Shown here piece by piece: positions 31,281-40,704 of a stretch of 64,000 bases of DNA. The notes below the pieces were generated by a model that saw only the letters and a list, made by a program, of their open reading frames with translations, ran no database searches and was not told where the DNA came from. The position numbers were made by a program, and so were the translations under genes. Each line of letters begins with the position of its first letter. Position 1 is the first letter of the stretch. Source of the stretch: Bacillus andreraoultii (GTDB taxonomy: Bacteria; Bacillota; Bacilli; Bacillales; Caldibacillaceae); NCBI RefSeq assembly GCF_001244735.1, contig NZ_LN868937.1:1336946-1400945 (forward strand), read 5' to 3'.

Positions 31281-31913
31281 GTGAGTAAAATAGAACTTAG
31301 TAAACGACAAGAAAAAATTATTCAAATTGTAAGGGAAAACGGTCCGATTACGGGGGAACATATTGCAGAAAAGTTAAATTTAACACGTGCAACATTGCGA
31401 CCAGATTTAGCTATTTTAACAATGGCAGGATTTTTAGATGCAAGGCCGCGGGTTGGATACTTTTATACAGGAAAAAGTAGTACACAACTATTATCTGAAA
31501 GTATCAAAAAAATAAAAGTGAATGATTTTAAATCGATTCCTGTCGTTGTTAATGAGAATGTAACGGTTTATGATGCCATTGTTACAATGTTTTTAGAAGA
31601 TGTTGGGACACTTTTTATAGTCGATAATGATAACTTGTTAGTTGGCGCATTATCTAGAAAAGACTGCTTACGTGCTAGCATTGGTAAGCAGGATTTGAAC
31701 TCTGTCCCAGTGCACATCATTATGACAAGAATGCCAAATATTACGATGTGTAAAGGTGATGACTTGTTAATTCACGTAGCAGAGAAGTTAATTGAAAAAC
31801 AAATCGATGCCTTGCCTATTGTAAGAGATAAGGATAAAGGGTATGAAGTCGTCGGTAGAGTGACGAAATCAAATATTACAAAGGCATTTGTCACCCTCTT
31901 TAACGACGAGTAG
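31281..31913 (+). CDS. ccpN: Transcriptional repressor CcpN (HTH plus two CBS domains)
   Basis: Represses gluconeogenic genes (gapB, pckA) and the small RNA SR1 under glycolytic conditions in B. subtilis. An N-terminal winged helix (GPITGEHIAEKLNLTRATL) is followed by two CBS domains (about 80-200). I place the start at GTG 31281 (SKIELSKRQEKIIQIV), giving 210 residues like B. subtilis CcpN. The frame remains open upstream to TTG 31182, but those residues are hydrophobic and not family-like. It is paired with ppsR, the known partner. Confidence 0.93.
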   Translation: MSKIELSKRQEKIIQIVRENGPITGEHIAEKLNLTRATLRPDLAILTMAGFLDARPRVGYFYTGKSSTQLLSESIKKIKVNDFKSIPVVVNENVTVYDAIVTMFLEDVGTLFIVDNDNLLVGALSRKDCLRASIGKQDLNSVPVHIIMTRMPNITMCKGDDLLIHVAEKLIEKQIDALPIVRDKDKGYEVVGRVTKSNITKAFVTLFNDE

Positions 31914-31969
31914 GAAAGACGCATGCAGCTTTATGGTGCTAGACAAACAGATAAGGAGATGATACTCAG

Positions 31970-32776
31970 ATGACGAGACCTCCTATATATATAGTATCTG
32001 ACTCGGTAGGAGAAACGGTCGAATTAGTTACAAAAGCTGCGATGAGCCAGTTCAATGGTGCAAGAGTAGATTTACAAAGAATACCGTTTGTTGAAGATCA
32101 CACGACCATTGACGAGGTTATTTCGCTTGCTAAATTAAATCAAGGAATTATTGTTTTTACACTTGTTAAGCCTGATATGAGAAAGTATTTAACAGAAAGA
32201 GCGAATCAAGAAAATATTTTCGCTTTTGATGTATTAGGTCCACTCATTGATCAATTTGAGGAAATATCTGGTGTGACTGCAAAATATGAGCCTGGTCTTG
32301 TACGTAAATTAGATGAAGATTACTTTAAAAAAATTGAAGCAATTGAGTTTGCTGTTAAATATGATGACGGTAAAGATCCAAATGGTCTTTTAAAAGCAGA
32401 TATTGTGTTAATCGGTGTGTCTAGAACGTCAAAAACTCCGTTGTCCCAGTTTCTTGCGTTAAAACGGTATAAAGTAGCGAATGTTCCGATTGTACCAGAA
32501 GTTGAACCGCCTGAAGAATTATTTCAAATAGATGGTAGAAAGTGTATTGCTCTTAAAATTAGTCCTGACCAGTTAAATCATATTCGTAAAGAACGGTTAA
32601 TCGCACTAGGCCTTGATGCAAAGGCCAATTATGCGAAAGAGGAAAGAATAAAACAAGAGCTTGAATACTTTGAACAGATTGTTAATCGCATTGGTTGTCA
32701 TATGATTGACGTAACAAATAAAGCAGTAGAAGAGACTGCAAATATGATTGTTAATTACCTAAAGAAAATAGGTTAA
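31970..32776 (+). CDS. yqfL: Bifunctional kinase/pyrophosphorylase regulator (DUF299, YqfL/PpsR)
   Basis: Belongs to the PDRP/PSRP family that phosphorylates and dephosphorylates a threonine on PEP synthase or pyruvate phosphate dikinase. In B. subtilis YqfL modulates CcpN activity. The P-loop-like [20 protein letters not shown] is at about 148-167, and [10 protein letters not shown] opens the protein. The 268-residue length is typical. ATG 31970 follows AAGGAGATGA. It lies 56 bp after ccpN and ends in a terminator. Confidence 0.93.
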   Translation: MTRPPIYIVSDSVGETVELVTKAAMSQFNGARVDLQRIPFVEDHTTIDEVISLAKLNQGIIVFTLVKPDMRKYLTERANQENIFAFDVLGPLIDQFEEISGVTAKYEPGLVRKLDEDYFKKIEAIEFAVKYDDGKDPNGLLKADIVLIGVSRTSKTPLSQFLALKRYKVANVPIVPEVEPPEELFQIDGRKCIALKISPDQLNHIRKERLIALGLDAKANYAKEERIKQELEYFEQIVNRIGCHMIDVTNKAVEETANMIVNYLKKIG

Positions 32777-32809
32777 AACGTTCATTTTCATTTCAATAAT
32801 AAAGAAAAA

Positions 32810-32854
32810 GGCTATCCAATAATAAATGAAAATTTTATTATTGGATGGCCTTTT
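32810..32854 (+). terminator. Terminator after yqfL
   Basis: A 16-bp stem (GGCTATCCAATAATAA / TTATTATTGGATGGCC, one G-U pair) followed by TTTTAT. Confidence 0.85.
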
Positions 32855-33101
32855 ATGATGGATTGTATTTATATAAATTTGGAAATATTTTTATGAAACA
32901 ATTAAATGGTAAAAAGCTTATTTTTGTATTATAATAAAAAATTGTACAGAAATTTTCACTTTTAGGTTTAGACTTGGGGATTTAAGAATAAACTTATTAA
33001 TGATGAATGTCAAGAAATGAAAATAAAAATTTTTCGACATACATTTTCTTCTACAAAATGAAAGAAACTATGTACTTTCTAAGAAATTTGTCCTTGATAG
33101 A

Positions 33102-33126
33102 AGGAAAATGTGAACGAATGTAGAAT
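33102..33126 (+). promoter_or_regulatory. Possible sigma-H promoter of dnaG-sigA
   Basis: AGGAAAA (33102-33108), 14 bases, then GAAT (33123-33126). This matches the spacing of known sigma-H promoters such as B. subtilis spoVG. A sigma-H promoter for the sigA operon is established in B. subtilis. A lone TATAAT at 32930-32935 without a recognisable -35 is the only other promoter-like element I see in the 476-bp gap 32777-33252. Confidence 0.45.
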
Positions 33127-33252
33127 CTTATTATCAAACCATAAGAAAATCCCGTGAAGTTAAACCAAAATATTATTAGACAAAAAATGTCGAATCTTGA
33201 AGGATATTTAAGATAAGAGTCGAATATTTAATAATGGGATGGAGATGTTCTT

Positions 33253-35055
33253 ATGGGAGAACGGATTCCAAAAGAAATAATTAATGAAATTAGCCAATCT
33301 GTCGATATAGTGGATGTGATTAGTGAATATGTTCATCTAAAAAAACAGGGGAGAAATTATTTTGGTCTTTGCCCTTTTCATGATGAAAAATCACCATCGT
33401 TCTCCGTATCTGTTGATAAGCAAATTTTCTACTGTTTTGGCTGTCATGCTGGCGGGAATGTTTTTTCTTTCTTAATGGACCTTGAAGGTATTTCCTTTCA
33501 GGACGCTGCTATAAAATTAGCAGAGCGTGCGAATATTCCGTTACATATAGAAAAATTAAAAACAAATAATGTTGATGGTCCAAAAACAGATCATGAAAAA
33601 ATGATTGAAGCCCATGAGCTACTAAGACAATTTTACCACCATTTATTAGTAAATACGAATAAGGGGCAAGAAGCTCTAGAATATTTAACAAAACGAGATT
33701 TTACTCGTGAAATGATTGACCACTTCCAAATTGGCTATTGTTTAAATGATTGGGATACCAGTTTGAAGTTTTTAAAATCAAGGGGGTTTCATGAGGAACT
33801 GCTGGAACAAGCAGGGTTAATTATTAGGAGTGAAGCGAATAATCGATATTTTGATCGGTTTCGCGGTAGAATCATTTTTCCAATTTATGACAATAAGGGA
33901 AATACAATCGCATTTTCTGGTCGTGTCATTCATGAGGGGGAACCTAAATATTTAAATAGTCCTGAAACACCAATATTCCATAAGGGAAAGGTATTATACA
34001 ATTTCCATAAAGCAAGGCCTGCTATACGTAAGAAACAAGAAGTAATCATATTTGAAGGTTTTGCTGACTGTATATCTGCATTTGGTGCAGGTGTTGATAA
34101 TGGAATTGGTACGATGGGGACGGCATTAACTGAAGAACATATTCATTTAATTAAGCGCAACACTGACCGGGTTATATTATGTTTTGATGCAGATAAAGCG
34201 GGCCAAAATGCAACGTTTAAAGCCGGGGAATTATTGCAAGAAGCGGGTTGTCTTGTTCAAGTGGCGGTTATTCCAGATGCGAAAGATCCAGATGAATACA
34301 TTCGTGTTCATGGAAATGCATTTGTAAATAAAGTTATTGGGACAAGTTTGACATTCATGGCGTTTAAAATGAAATATTACCGTCAAGGCAAAAATCTTCA
34401 AAATGAAGGAGATCGTCTCATATATATCGAACAAGTATTAAAAGATATAGCTGCGATGGAAAATGCCATTGAACGAGATGTTTATTTACGTCAGATAGCT
34501 GAAGAATTCTCGATATCTTTAGATGCATTAAAACAACAACAGCGTAAATTATATTATGCTCACAGAAAGAAAACAAATAACCAACCACAACTAAAACATA
34601 CACCTGTAATTATTCAAACTGAAAAGAAACTTAGGGAAGCTTTTGAAAACGCAGAGAGAATGTTAATCGCACAGATGCTGAAAAGTATTTCGTTTGCGAA
34701 CCGCGTCCAAAAAGCTTTACAAAATTATACGTTTAATCTCGATGAACATCAAGCGATTGTAACCTACCTTTATGCATACTATGAAGAAGGAAATGAACCG
34801 GATTTAACACAATTTTTAAGTTTTGTTAAAGATAAGTACTTACGGGATTTAATCGCAGAAATTGGCATGATTCCAACGAATGATGATATTTCTGATAAAG
34901 AATTTACTGATTATATAAAGCATGTCATTAAACAGCATAAATTGCTCAAAATAAAGGAAAAAGAAAAAGCAAGTAAAGAAGCTGAATTGGAGAAAAATTA
35001 TAAAAAGGCAGCAGAGCTTGTGAATGAAATAATCCTTTTAAAAAAATCGCTTTAA
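33253..35055 (+). CDS. dnaG: DNA primase DnaG
   Basis: Synthesises RNA primers for replication together with the helicase. The zinc-binding CHC2 domain has C40, H43, C61 and C64 (CPFHDEKSPSFSVS, YCFGCHAGG). The central TOPRIM core includes EGFADCIS and LCFDADKAGQNA. A C-terminal helicase-binding domain ends the protein. The 600 residues are typical for Bacillus. ATG 33253 follows GGGATGGAG. It is upstream of sigA, as in the classic macromolecular synthesis operon. yqxD, which precedes dnaG in B. subtilis, is absent. Confidence 0.97.
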   Translation: MGERIPKEIINEISQSVDIVDVISEYVHLKKQGRNYFGLCPFHDEKSPSFSVSVDKQIFYCFGCHAGGNVFSFLMDLEGISFQDAAIKLAERANIPLHIEKLKTNNVDGPKTDHEKMIEAHELLRQFYHHLLVNTNKGQEALEYLTKRDFTREMIDHFQIGYCLNDWDTSLKFLKSRGFHEELLEQAGLIIRSEANNRYFDRFRGRIIFPIYDNKGNTIAFSGRVIHEGEPKYLNSPETPIFHKGKVLYNFHKARPAIRKKQEVIIFEGFADCISAFGAGVDNGIGTMGTALTEEHIHLIKRNTDRVILCFDADKAGQNATFKAGELLQEAGCLVQVAVIPDAKDPDEYIRVHGNAFVNKVIGTSLTFMAFKMKYYRQGKNLQNEGDRLIYIEQVLKDIAAMENAIERDVYLRQIAEEFSISLDALKQQQRKLYYAHRKKTNNQPQLKHTPVIIQTEKKLREAFENAERMLIAQMLKSISFANRVQKALQNYTFNLDEHQAIVTYLYAYYEEGNEPDLTQFLSFVKDKYLRDLIAEIGMIPTNDDISDKEFTDYIKHVIKQHKLLKIKEKEKASKEAELEKNYKKAAELVNEIILLKKSL

Positions 35056-35076
35056 TTGTCGGAAGGAGGGGAACAA

Positions 35077-36204
35077 ATGGCTGAAAAATCAGCACGTTCC
35101 AAAGAAGAATCTGAACTTACTTTAGATCAGGTTAAAGACAAATTAATGGAGTTAGGAAAGAAAAGGGGATCTCTTTCTTACGATACAATCGCAAAAAATT
35201 TAGCTCAGTATGAATTAGACGCAGAGAATATGGATGATTTCTATGAGCAACTAACAGAACAAGGTGTTCAATTAGTTGAAGAAGCAGAAGAAGAAGATAG
35301 TGATCAACCTGATGATAATGAACTAGAAGGTGAAGAGGAATTTGATTTAAATGATTTAAGTGTTCCTCCTGGTGTTAAAATAAATGACCCTGTTCGAATG
35401 TATCTAAAAGAAATTGGTCGGGTAGATTTATTATCTCCTGAAGAAGAAATTGAATTAGCAGAAAGAATCGCCCAAGGTGACGAAGAAGCAAAGCGTAGAT
35501 TGGCTGAAGCAAACTTACGTCTTGTTGTTAGTATTGCAAAAAGGTATGTAGGTAGGGGAATGTTATTTCTTGATTTAATTCAAGAAGGAAATATGGGTCT
35601 AATTAAAGCTGTTGAAAAGTTTGACTACAAAAAAGGATTTAAATTTAGTACGTATGCTACTTGGTGGATCCGTCAAGCGATTACGAGGGCAATTGCAGAC
35701 CAAGCAAGAACCATTCGAATTCCTGTTCATATGGTCGAAACAATTAATAAATTAATTCGTGTTCAGCGGCAATTACTGCAAGACTTGGGAAGAGAACCGA
35801 CGCCTGAAGAAATTGCCGAAGAGATGGATTTAACTCCTGAAAAGGTAAGAGAAATTTTAAAAATTGCGCAAGAACCTGTATCTCTTGAAACACCAATTGG
35901 TGAAGAAGATGATTCTCATCTAGGCGATTTTATTGAAGACCAAGACGCTACTTCACCATCAGACCACGCAGCATATGAAATGTTAAAGGAACAACTAGAA
36001 GATGTACTAGATACACTAACTGACCGTGAAGAAAATGTATTACGTCTCCGCTTTGGACTTGACGATGGACGAACTCGAACATTAGAAGAAGTGGGTAAAG
36101 TTTTTGGTGTTACCCGTGAACGGATTCGTCAAATCGAAGCAAAAGCTCTCCGAAAACTAAGGCATCCTAGTCGCAGTAAACGGCTCAAAGACTTTCTTGA
36201 GTAA
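35077..36204 (+). CDS. sigA: RNA polymerase primary sigma factor SigA
   Basis: The housekeeping sigma factor. It has a region 1.1-like acidic N-terminus ([18 protein letters not shown]), region 1.2 ([17 protein letters not shown]), region 2 with [19 protein letters not shown] (DNA melting and -10 recognition), region 3, and region 4.2 with [19 protein letters not shown] (-35 recognition). The start is ATG 35077 after GGAAGGAGGGG; a TTG at 35056 is in frame but upstream of that site. 375 residues. Confidence 0.98.
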   Translation: MAEKSARSKEESELTLDQVKDKLMELGKKRGSLSYDTIAKNLAQYELDAENMDDFYEQLTEQGVQLVEEAEEEDSDQPDDNELEGEEEFDLNDLSVPPGVKINDPVRMYLKEIGRVDLLSPEEEIELAERIAQGDEEAKRRLAEANLRLVVSIAKRYVGRGMLFLDLIQEGNMGLIKAVEKFDYKKGFKFSTYATWWIRQAITRAIADQARTIRIPVHMVETINKLIRVQRQLLQDLGREPTPEEIAEEMDLTPEKVREILKIAQEPVSLETPIGEEDDSHLGDFIEDQDATSPSDHAAYEMLKEQLEDVLDTLTDREENVLRLRFGLDDGRTRTLEEVGKVFGVTRERIRQIEAKALRKLRHPSRSKRLKDFLE

Positions 36205-36217
36205 AATATCTTTATCA

Positions 36218-36246
36218 GGTTTACCAACTTTTGGTAAGCCTTTTTT
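36218..36246 (+). terminator. Terminator of dnaG-sigA
   Basis: A 10-bp stem GGTTTACCAA / TTGGTAAGCC with a CTT loop, followed by six T. Repeat copy B starts at the end of the T-run. Confidence 0.92.
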
Positions 36247-36247
36247 G

Positions 36248-36412
36248 TTAATAGGAAATTTTTCAATTTCTACTTTCCTTTACGCATAAGCGCATAAGGA
36301 AGGCGTAAGCGGCTACATCAAAGCCGAAAAGCTCTCTTTCTTATCCAAGCAAACGTTAGTCTCTTTGGTTATCTGAAAGCTCAAGCGCGTCCGAGAGTTT
36401 TCTTTATTATCG
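36248..36412 (+). repeat. Dispersed intergenic repeat, copy B (full length)
   Basis: About 165 bp. Landmarks: TTAATAGGAAA, TTTCAATTTCTACTTTCC, CATAAGCG, AAGGAAGGCGTAAGC, CTACATCAAAGCCGAAAAG, TAGTCTCTTTGGTT, GCTCAAGCG and GAGAGTTTTCTTTATTA. The same landmarks occur in the same order in copies C and E. No reading frame is conserved across copies. Confidence 0.85.
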
Positions 36413-36852
36413 ATTGGTTCTCATAAATCTCTATTTACTTCTTTCCAAACGAAATTTGAGAATTTGGCAGTATAACCCTTCACCGTTAAAAAATTGGTTT
36501 TCCAGTAAACTACGTCTTTTGCTCTTACTTAAAGATTGGACACCAAAGTATCCTTTCGTTCTCTTTGATAACCTACCTTAACTGAAATCTGTTCGTATTC
36601 GCTTACATGTTATTTGTCATCTATTTTATATAAAAATAAATGAATTTGCAAATTCCTTTGTAAAGAAAATCCAAAAAATATATGAGATGAGCATGAATTG
36701 ATTTATTATTTAGATCGTTTTGTATTACAAAACCCAATGGTTAGTAACAGAAGTTGAAGAAACTTAAACAAAGAAAGTAAATTACCACTAATGAAAGCGC
36801 AGACAAATTCATATGGTTAGAATAGGACATTAATTAAAAAGGGGTTGAGTGA
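36413..36852 (+). other. Non-coding stretch between repeat B and the acyl-CoA dehydrogenase
   Basis: About 440 bp, AT-rich, with many stops in all frames I read. Apart from a short TTCTCA/TGAGAA inverted repeat near 36420-36462, I see no gene remnant, RNA motif or convincing promoter. Confidence 0.5.
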
Positions 36853-37992
36853 ATGAATTTTCATTTGACAGATGAACAAAAATTGATTCAAAAAACAATA
36901 AGGGAATTTGCAGAAGAAGTAGTTGCGAAAGACGTTTTAGAAAGGGATCGTACAAAACTGTTTCCAAGGGAGATTTTTAAACAATTAAGTGAATTAGGAC
37001 TAATGGGTCTGCCATTTCCTGAAGAATATGGGGGATCGGGTGCCGATACGATTAGTTTTGCGATTGTAGTTGAAGAGTTAAGTAAGGTATGTGCTTCTAC
37101 TGGTATAACATATTCGGCCCATATTTCTCTTGGAGGAGCACCACTTCATTTATTTGGTACGAAAGAGCAAAAAGAAAAATATTTAACACAAATATGTAGT
37201 GGGGAATCGTTAGGTGCATTCGGACTTACAGAACCTGGTGCGGGCTCAGATGCAGGTGGGACAAAAACGACAGCAATTGCAAAAGATGGGAATTTTGTTA
37301 TTAATGGGAATAAATGTTTCATAACAAATGCAAGTTACGCAAAATTTTTAGCAATAACTGCAATTACGAATAGAAAAGAATCAAATAAAGAGATTAGCGC
37401 AATCATCGTCCCTACAGATACAGATGGTTTTCAAATTACAGAGTACGAGGAGAAAATGGGCCTTCACGCTTCTAATACAACAGAGCTTTCTTTTACGAAT
37501 GTAATCGTCCCAGAAGAAAATTTACTTGGAAAAAGAGGAGAAGGATTTAAACAATTTTTAGTTACATTAGATGGTGGAAGAATTGGAATCGGCGCAATGG
37601 CAGTAGGAATTGCACAAGCAGCATTTGAAAAGTCATTACAGTATGCGAAAGAACGTGAACAGTTTGGTAAAGCCATAGCGAGAAACCAAGCAATTCAATT
37701 TAAACTAGCAGATATGGCAATGAAAATAGAACTAGCTCGAACAATGGTATATAAAGCTGCATGGTTAAAAGATCAGGGACGTCCATTTACGAAAGAAGCA
37801 TCAATTTGTAAATTATTTGCTTCTGAAATGTGTATGGAAATAACAAGCCAAGCAGTTCAAATTCACGGTGGGAATGGTTATATGAGAGAATATCATGTGG
37901 AGCGATACATGCGGGATGCAAAATTATTGGAAATTGGGGAGGGCACATCTGAAATTCAACGACTTGTTATCGCGAGACAAATCGGCTGTTAA
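36853..37992 (+). CDS. Acyl-CoA dehydrogenase
   Basis: A FAD-dependent short/branched-chain acyl-CoA dehydrogenase, which oxidises acyl-CoA at the alpha-beta position. The family layout is complete: N-terminal helical domain, beta-barrel with [15 protein letters not shown] (about 124-138), and a C-terminal helical domain with [18 protein letters not shown]. The catalytic glutamate is most likely in GEGTSEIQR (about 363). The 379-residue length is typical. ATG 36853 has AAGGGG upstream. It stands alone between sigA and cccA, so its substrate cannot be read from context. Confidence 0.93.
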   Translation: MNFHLTDEQKLIQKTIREFAEEVVAKDVLERDRTKLFPREIFKQLSELGLMGLPFPEEYGGSGADTISFAIVVEELSKVCASTGITYSAHISLGGAPLHLFGTKEQKEKYLTQICSGESLGAFGLTEPGAGSDAGGTKTTAIAKDGNFVINGNKCFITNASYAKFLAITAITNRKESNKEISAIIVPTDTDGFQITEYEEKMGLHASNTTELSFTNVIVPEENLLGKRGEGFKQFLVTLDGGRIGIGAMAVGIAQAAFEKSLQYAKEREQFGKAIARNQAIQFKLADMAMKIELARTMVYKAAWLKDQGRPFTKEASICKLFASEMCMEITSQAVQIHGGNGYMREYHVERYMRDAKLLEIGEGTSEIQRLVIARQIGC

Positions 37993-38148
37993 TGTCGAAA
38001 GGTGTCAATAGATATATATGAATTTTTTGTGTCTTTTAGATAAAATCAACATGAATATAGTGTTAAATACTTCCACTTCACTCGATTTTCAAGTAAAATA
38101 AGAATAGTTTGTAAATGATTATTAGTAATAGGAAAAGGGGAGAGAGTG

Positions 38149-38505
38149 ATGAAACGCAATGCAGTATTTCCTTATCTATTAATTATGGTCTTTGGAATTG
38201 GACTAATTGTGGCATTATCAATTATAGGGGTTAATGATAGTAAAGAAGCAGGTGGCGAAGAATCAAAAAAAGAAAGCACTGCTGAAGCGGGATCTCCTGA
38301 GGAAATCTATGCGCAAAACTGTATTAGTTGTCATGGTGAAAACTATGAAGGGGCAATGGGTCCTGAGTTAAAAAATGTTGGTGAACGTCTATCTGCTGAT
38401 GAAATTAAAGATGTCTTACAAAATGGCCGGGGTGCGATGCCAAAAGGACTTGTTCCAGCGGAAAGTATCGATGCAATGACGGAGTGGCTGTCGTCACTTA
38501 AATAA
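38149..38505 (+). CDS. cccA: Membrane-anchored cytochrome c-550
   Basis: A small c-type cytochrome on the outer face of the membrane, carrying electrons to the terminal oxidase. One N-terminal membrane anchor (about 8-27), a linker rich in Glu/Ser/Gly, then a heme domain with CISCH at 58-62 and the distal ligand Met97 in GRGAMPKGL. 118 residues. The start is ATG 38149 behind GGGGAGAG; the GTG three bases upstream is part of the spacer. Same location as cccA of B. subtilis. Confidence 0.94.
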   Translation: MKRNAVFPYLLIMVFGIGLIVALSIIGVNDSKEAGGEESKKESTAEAGSPEEIYAQNCISCHGENYEGAMGPELKNVGERLSADEIKDVLQNGRGAMPKGLVPAESIDAMTEWLSSLK

Positions 38506-38513
38506 TATAATAG

Positions 38514-38566
38514 AGGACTTCCAATTTCCTAAGCAATATTATGTTAGATGGATTGGAGGTCCTTTT
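38514..38566 (+). terminator. Terminator after cccA
   Basis: AGGACTTCCAAT (38514-38525) pairs with ATTGGAGGTCCT (38552-38563) with one G-U pair, followed by TTTT. Confidence 0.85.
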
Positions 38567-38645
38567 CGCTTTCATTGAAATTCTCTCAGTTTTCCTGTAA
38601 TTTTATATATGTTAAAAGAATAGAAAGCATGGTGAATCATTTTAT

Positions 38646-39383
38646 ATGATAAAGTTGTCTGAAAGATTAAAAAGAGTAGCCTCATATATTCCTGAGGATA
38701 GTACACTTGCTGATATAGGGTCTGATCACGCCTATTTACCAATTTATGCTATGCAAAATGGTCTAATTAAAGAAGCGATAGCAGGTGAAGTAGCAGAAGG
38801 ACCATACAATGCGGCTAAGGCTAGTGTAGAGGCTGCTGGGTATGATAAACAGATTGACGTTCGAAAGGGTGATGGACTATCCGTCATTAAAAATGGTGAA
38901 AAAATTGACTGCATAACTATTGCTGGAATGGGAGGAGCTTTAATTTCTTCAATACTGGAACAAGGGAAAAATCAATTAACGACGGCAAATGTGAAACGAC
39001 TTATTTTACAACCAAATATCTCAGCAAATACAATTCGTAAATGGTTTTTGAATAATGGATGGGAATTAATAAACGAATCAATTTTAGAAGAGGATGGCCA
39101 CATATATGAAATTTTAATCGCAGAAAGGGGAGAACCGACAAATCCGTACAATAAAAAAGATATGGAAAAGGAAATTTTATTTGGGCCTTTCCTTCTTAAA
39201 GAAGACCAAGCTTTTCCTTTTATAAAGAAGTGGTCAAGAGAGTATAATGAATGGCTACGAGTTTATGAACAGTTAGCAAAAGCGAGTGTTAGTGATGGAA
39301 TTACTAAAAAGAAAGAGGAAATAAAACAATTTATTGAGTGGTATGAGGAGGTTTATCCAAATGAAAATTCCAAACGGATATGA
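38646..39383 (+). CDS. trmK: tRNA (adenine22-N1)-methyltransferase TrmK
   Basis: SAM-dependent enzyme that makes m1A22 in tRNA. Motif I is LADIGSDHAYLPIYA (about 21-35), and a class-typical ITIAGMGGALISSIL follows at about 92. A C-terminal coiled coil (KKEEIKQFIEWYEE) is typical. The 245-residue length is slightly longer than B. subtilis YqfN. The ribosome-binding site before ATG 38646 (GGTGA) is weak. It overlaps yqfO by 23 bp. Confidence 0.94.
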   Translation: MIKLSERLKRVASYIPEDSTLADIGSDHAYLPIYAMQNGLIKEAIAGEVAEGPYNAAKASVEAAGYDKQIDVRKGDGLSVIKNGEKIDCITIAGMGGALISSILEQGKNQLTTANVKRLILQPNISANTIRKWFLNNGWELINESILEEDGHIYEILIAERGEPTNPYNKKDMEKEILFGPFLLKEDQAFPFIKKWSREYNEWLRVYEQLAKASVSDGITKKKEEIKQFIEWYEEVYPNENSKRI

Positions 39384-40479
39384 AATCATTCAGCTTTTTG
39401 AACAATTTGCACCTAAGAGACTTGCAATGGAAGGTGATAAAATTGGTTTGCTCGTTGGCTCGTTAAATCAGCCGATTAAAAATGTCCTTGTTGCTTTAGA
39501 TGTTACAGAAGAAGTAGTCGATGAGGCGATTGAGAAAGATGTACAGCTAATTATCAGTCATCATCCACTAATCTATAGCCCGTTAAAAACAATTCGCACA
39601 GAAGATGCTTACGGGAAAATAATTACAAAGCTTATCAAACATGATATCGCCGTTTATGCTGCACATACGAATCTTGATGTTGCAACTGGCGGAGTTAATG
39701 ATTTACTCGCTGATCGTATTGGGTTGAAAAATACAGAAGTACTCGTTCCTACTTATGAAGAATCCCTCAAGAAACTCGTTGTGTATACACCGAAAGACGC
39801 ATCAGAATCTGTTCGTAATGCACTCGGTGATGCTGGGGCAGGATTTATCGGTAATTACAGCCATTGTTCGTTTACTGCGAGTGGTATTGGTCGGTTTCTA
39901 CCAGGAGAAAATACAAATCCGTATATTGGACAAGTTGGTAAATTAGAAGAAGTAAATGAAGAAAGAATTGAAACGGTATTTCCGGAGAATTTGGAAAGAA
40001 AAGTTTTAAAAGCAATGTACCAGGCGCACCCATATGAAGAACCAGCGTTTGATATATATCCGTTACATATAAAGGGAGAAACGTTTGGATTAGGTAGGAT
40101 TGGATATTTGGAAAAAGAAATAACATTAAAGGATTTTGCTACATATATAAAAAATGTTTTAGATGTTAACGGGGTACGTGTTGTTGGTAATCTGGATGAT
40201 AAAATTAAGAAAGTGGCGATACTAGGTGGAGATGGTGGCAAATATTATAAAACAGCCATTTTTAAAGGGGCGGATGTGTTTATTACGGGTGATTTATATT
40301 ATCATACCGCAATCGATGCAAAATTAGATGGGTTAAATATAATTGACCCTGGTCATAATATCGAGAAAGTAATGAAGGAAGGCGTTGCTCATAAGATGAT
40401 GGAATTAAGTAACCAAGAAAACTATCAAGTGAATTTTATTCCATCATCAATCAATACAGAACCATGTCAATTTATTTAA
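39361..40479 (+). CDS. yqfO: Nif3-like dinuclear-metal protein YqfO
   Basis: A 372-residue NIF3/DUF34 protein. The metal-binding histidines are in ISHHPLIYSP and AAHTNLDVA of the first half and in GDLYYHTAID of the second half. Between them lies the inserted CutA1-like PII-type domain (about 130-235) seen in the Bacillus form. It is often labelled GTP cyclohydrolase 1 type 2, but the activity is uncertain. ATG 39361 follows GAGGAGG inside trmK. Confidence 0.93.
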   Translation: MKIPNGYEIIQLFEQFAPKRLAMEGDKIGLLVGSLNQPIKNVLVALDVTEEVVDEAIEKDVQLIISHHPLIYSPLKTIRTEDAYGKIITKLIKHDIAVYAAHTNLDVATGGVNDLLADRIGLKNTEVLVPTYEESLKKLVVYTPKDASESVRNALGDAGAGFIGNYSHCSFTASGIGRFLPGENTNPYIGQVGKLEEVNEERIETVFPENLERKVLKAMYQAHPYEEPAFDIYPLHIKGETFGLGRIGYLEKEITLKDFATYIKNVLDVNGVRVVGNLDDKIKKVAILGGDGGKYYKTAIFKGADVFITGDLYYHTAIDAKLDGLNIIDPGHNIEKVMKEGVAHKMMELSNQENYQVNFIPSSINTEPCQFI

Positions 40480-40498
40480 ACGTAAAGACTTCAAAAAA

Positions 40499-40540
40499 AG
40501 GACTCATGACTAAATCATTATTAGTTCAGAGTCCCTTCTT
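40499..40540 (+). terminator. Terminator after yqfO
   Basis: GGACTCATGACT pairs imperfectly with AGTTCAGAGTCC, followed by CTTCTT. Repeat copy C starts at the end of this run. Confidence 0.7.
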
Positions 40541-40704
40541 AGCTAATAAGAAAGAATAAATATTCCAACTTCTATTTTCCAATACTCATAAGCGTACAAG
40601 GAAGGCTCTTACAGCTATATCAAAGCCGAAAAACTCTCTTTCCTGCGAGCTATGTTGTTTGGTTGCCCAAAGGTTCAAGCGTCTCCGAGTTTTCTTTATT
40701 ATTT
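40539..40704 (+). repeat. Dispersed intergenic repeat, copy C (full length)
   Basis: Same landmark order as copies B and E: AGCTAATAAGAAAG, TTCCAACTTCTATTTTCC, CATAAGCG, CAAGGAAGGC, TCAAAGCCGAAAAACTCTC, TTTGGTTGCCCAAAGG, CAAGCGTC and GAGTTTTCTTTATTA. Its right end contains the ispH stop codon (TTA, 40699-40701). Confidence 0.85.
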
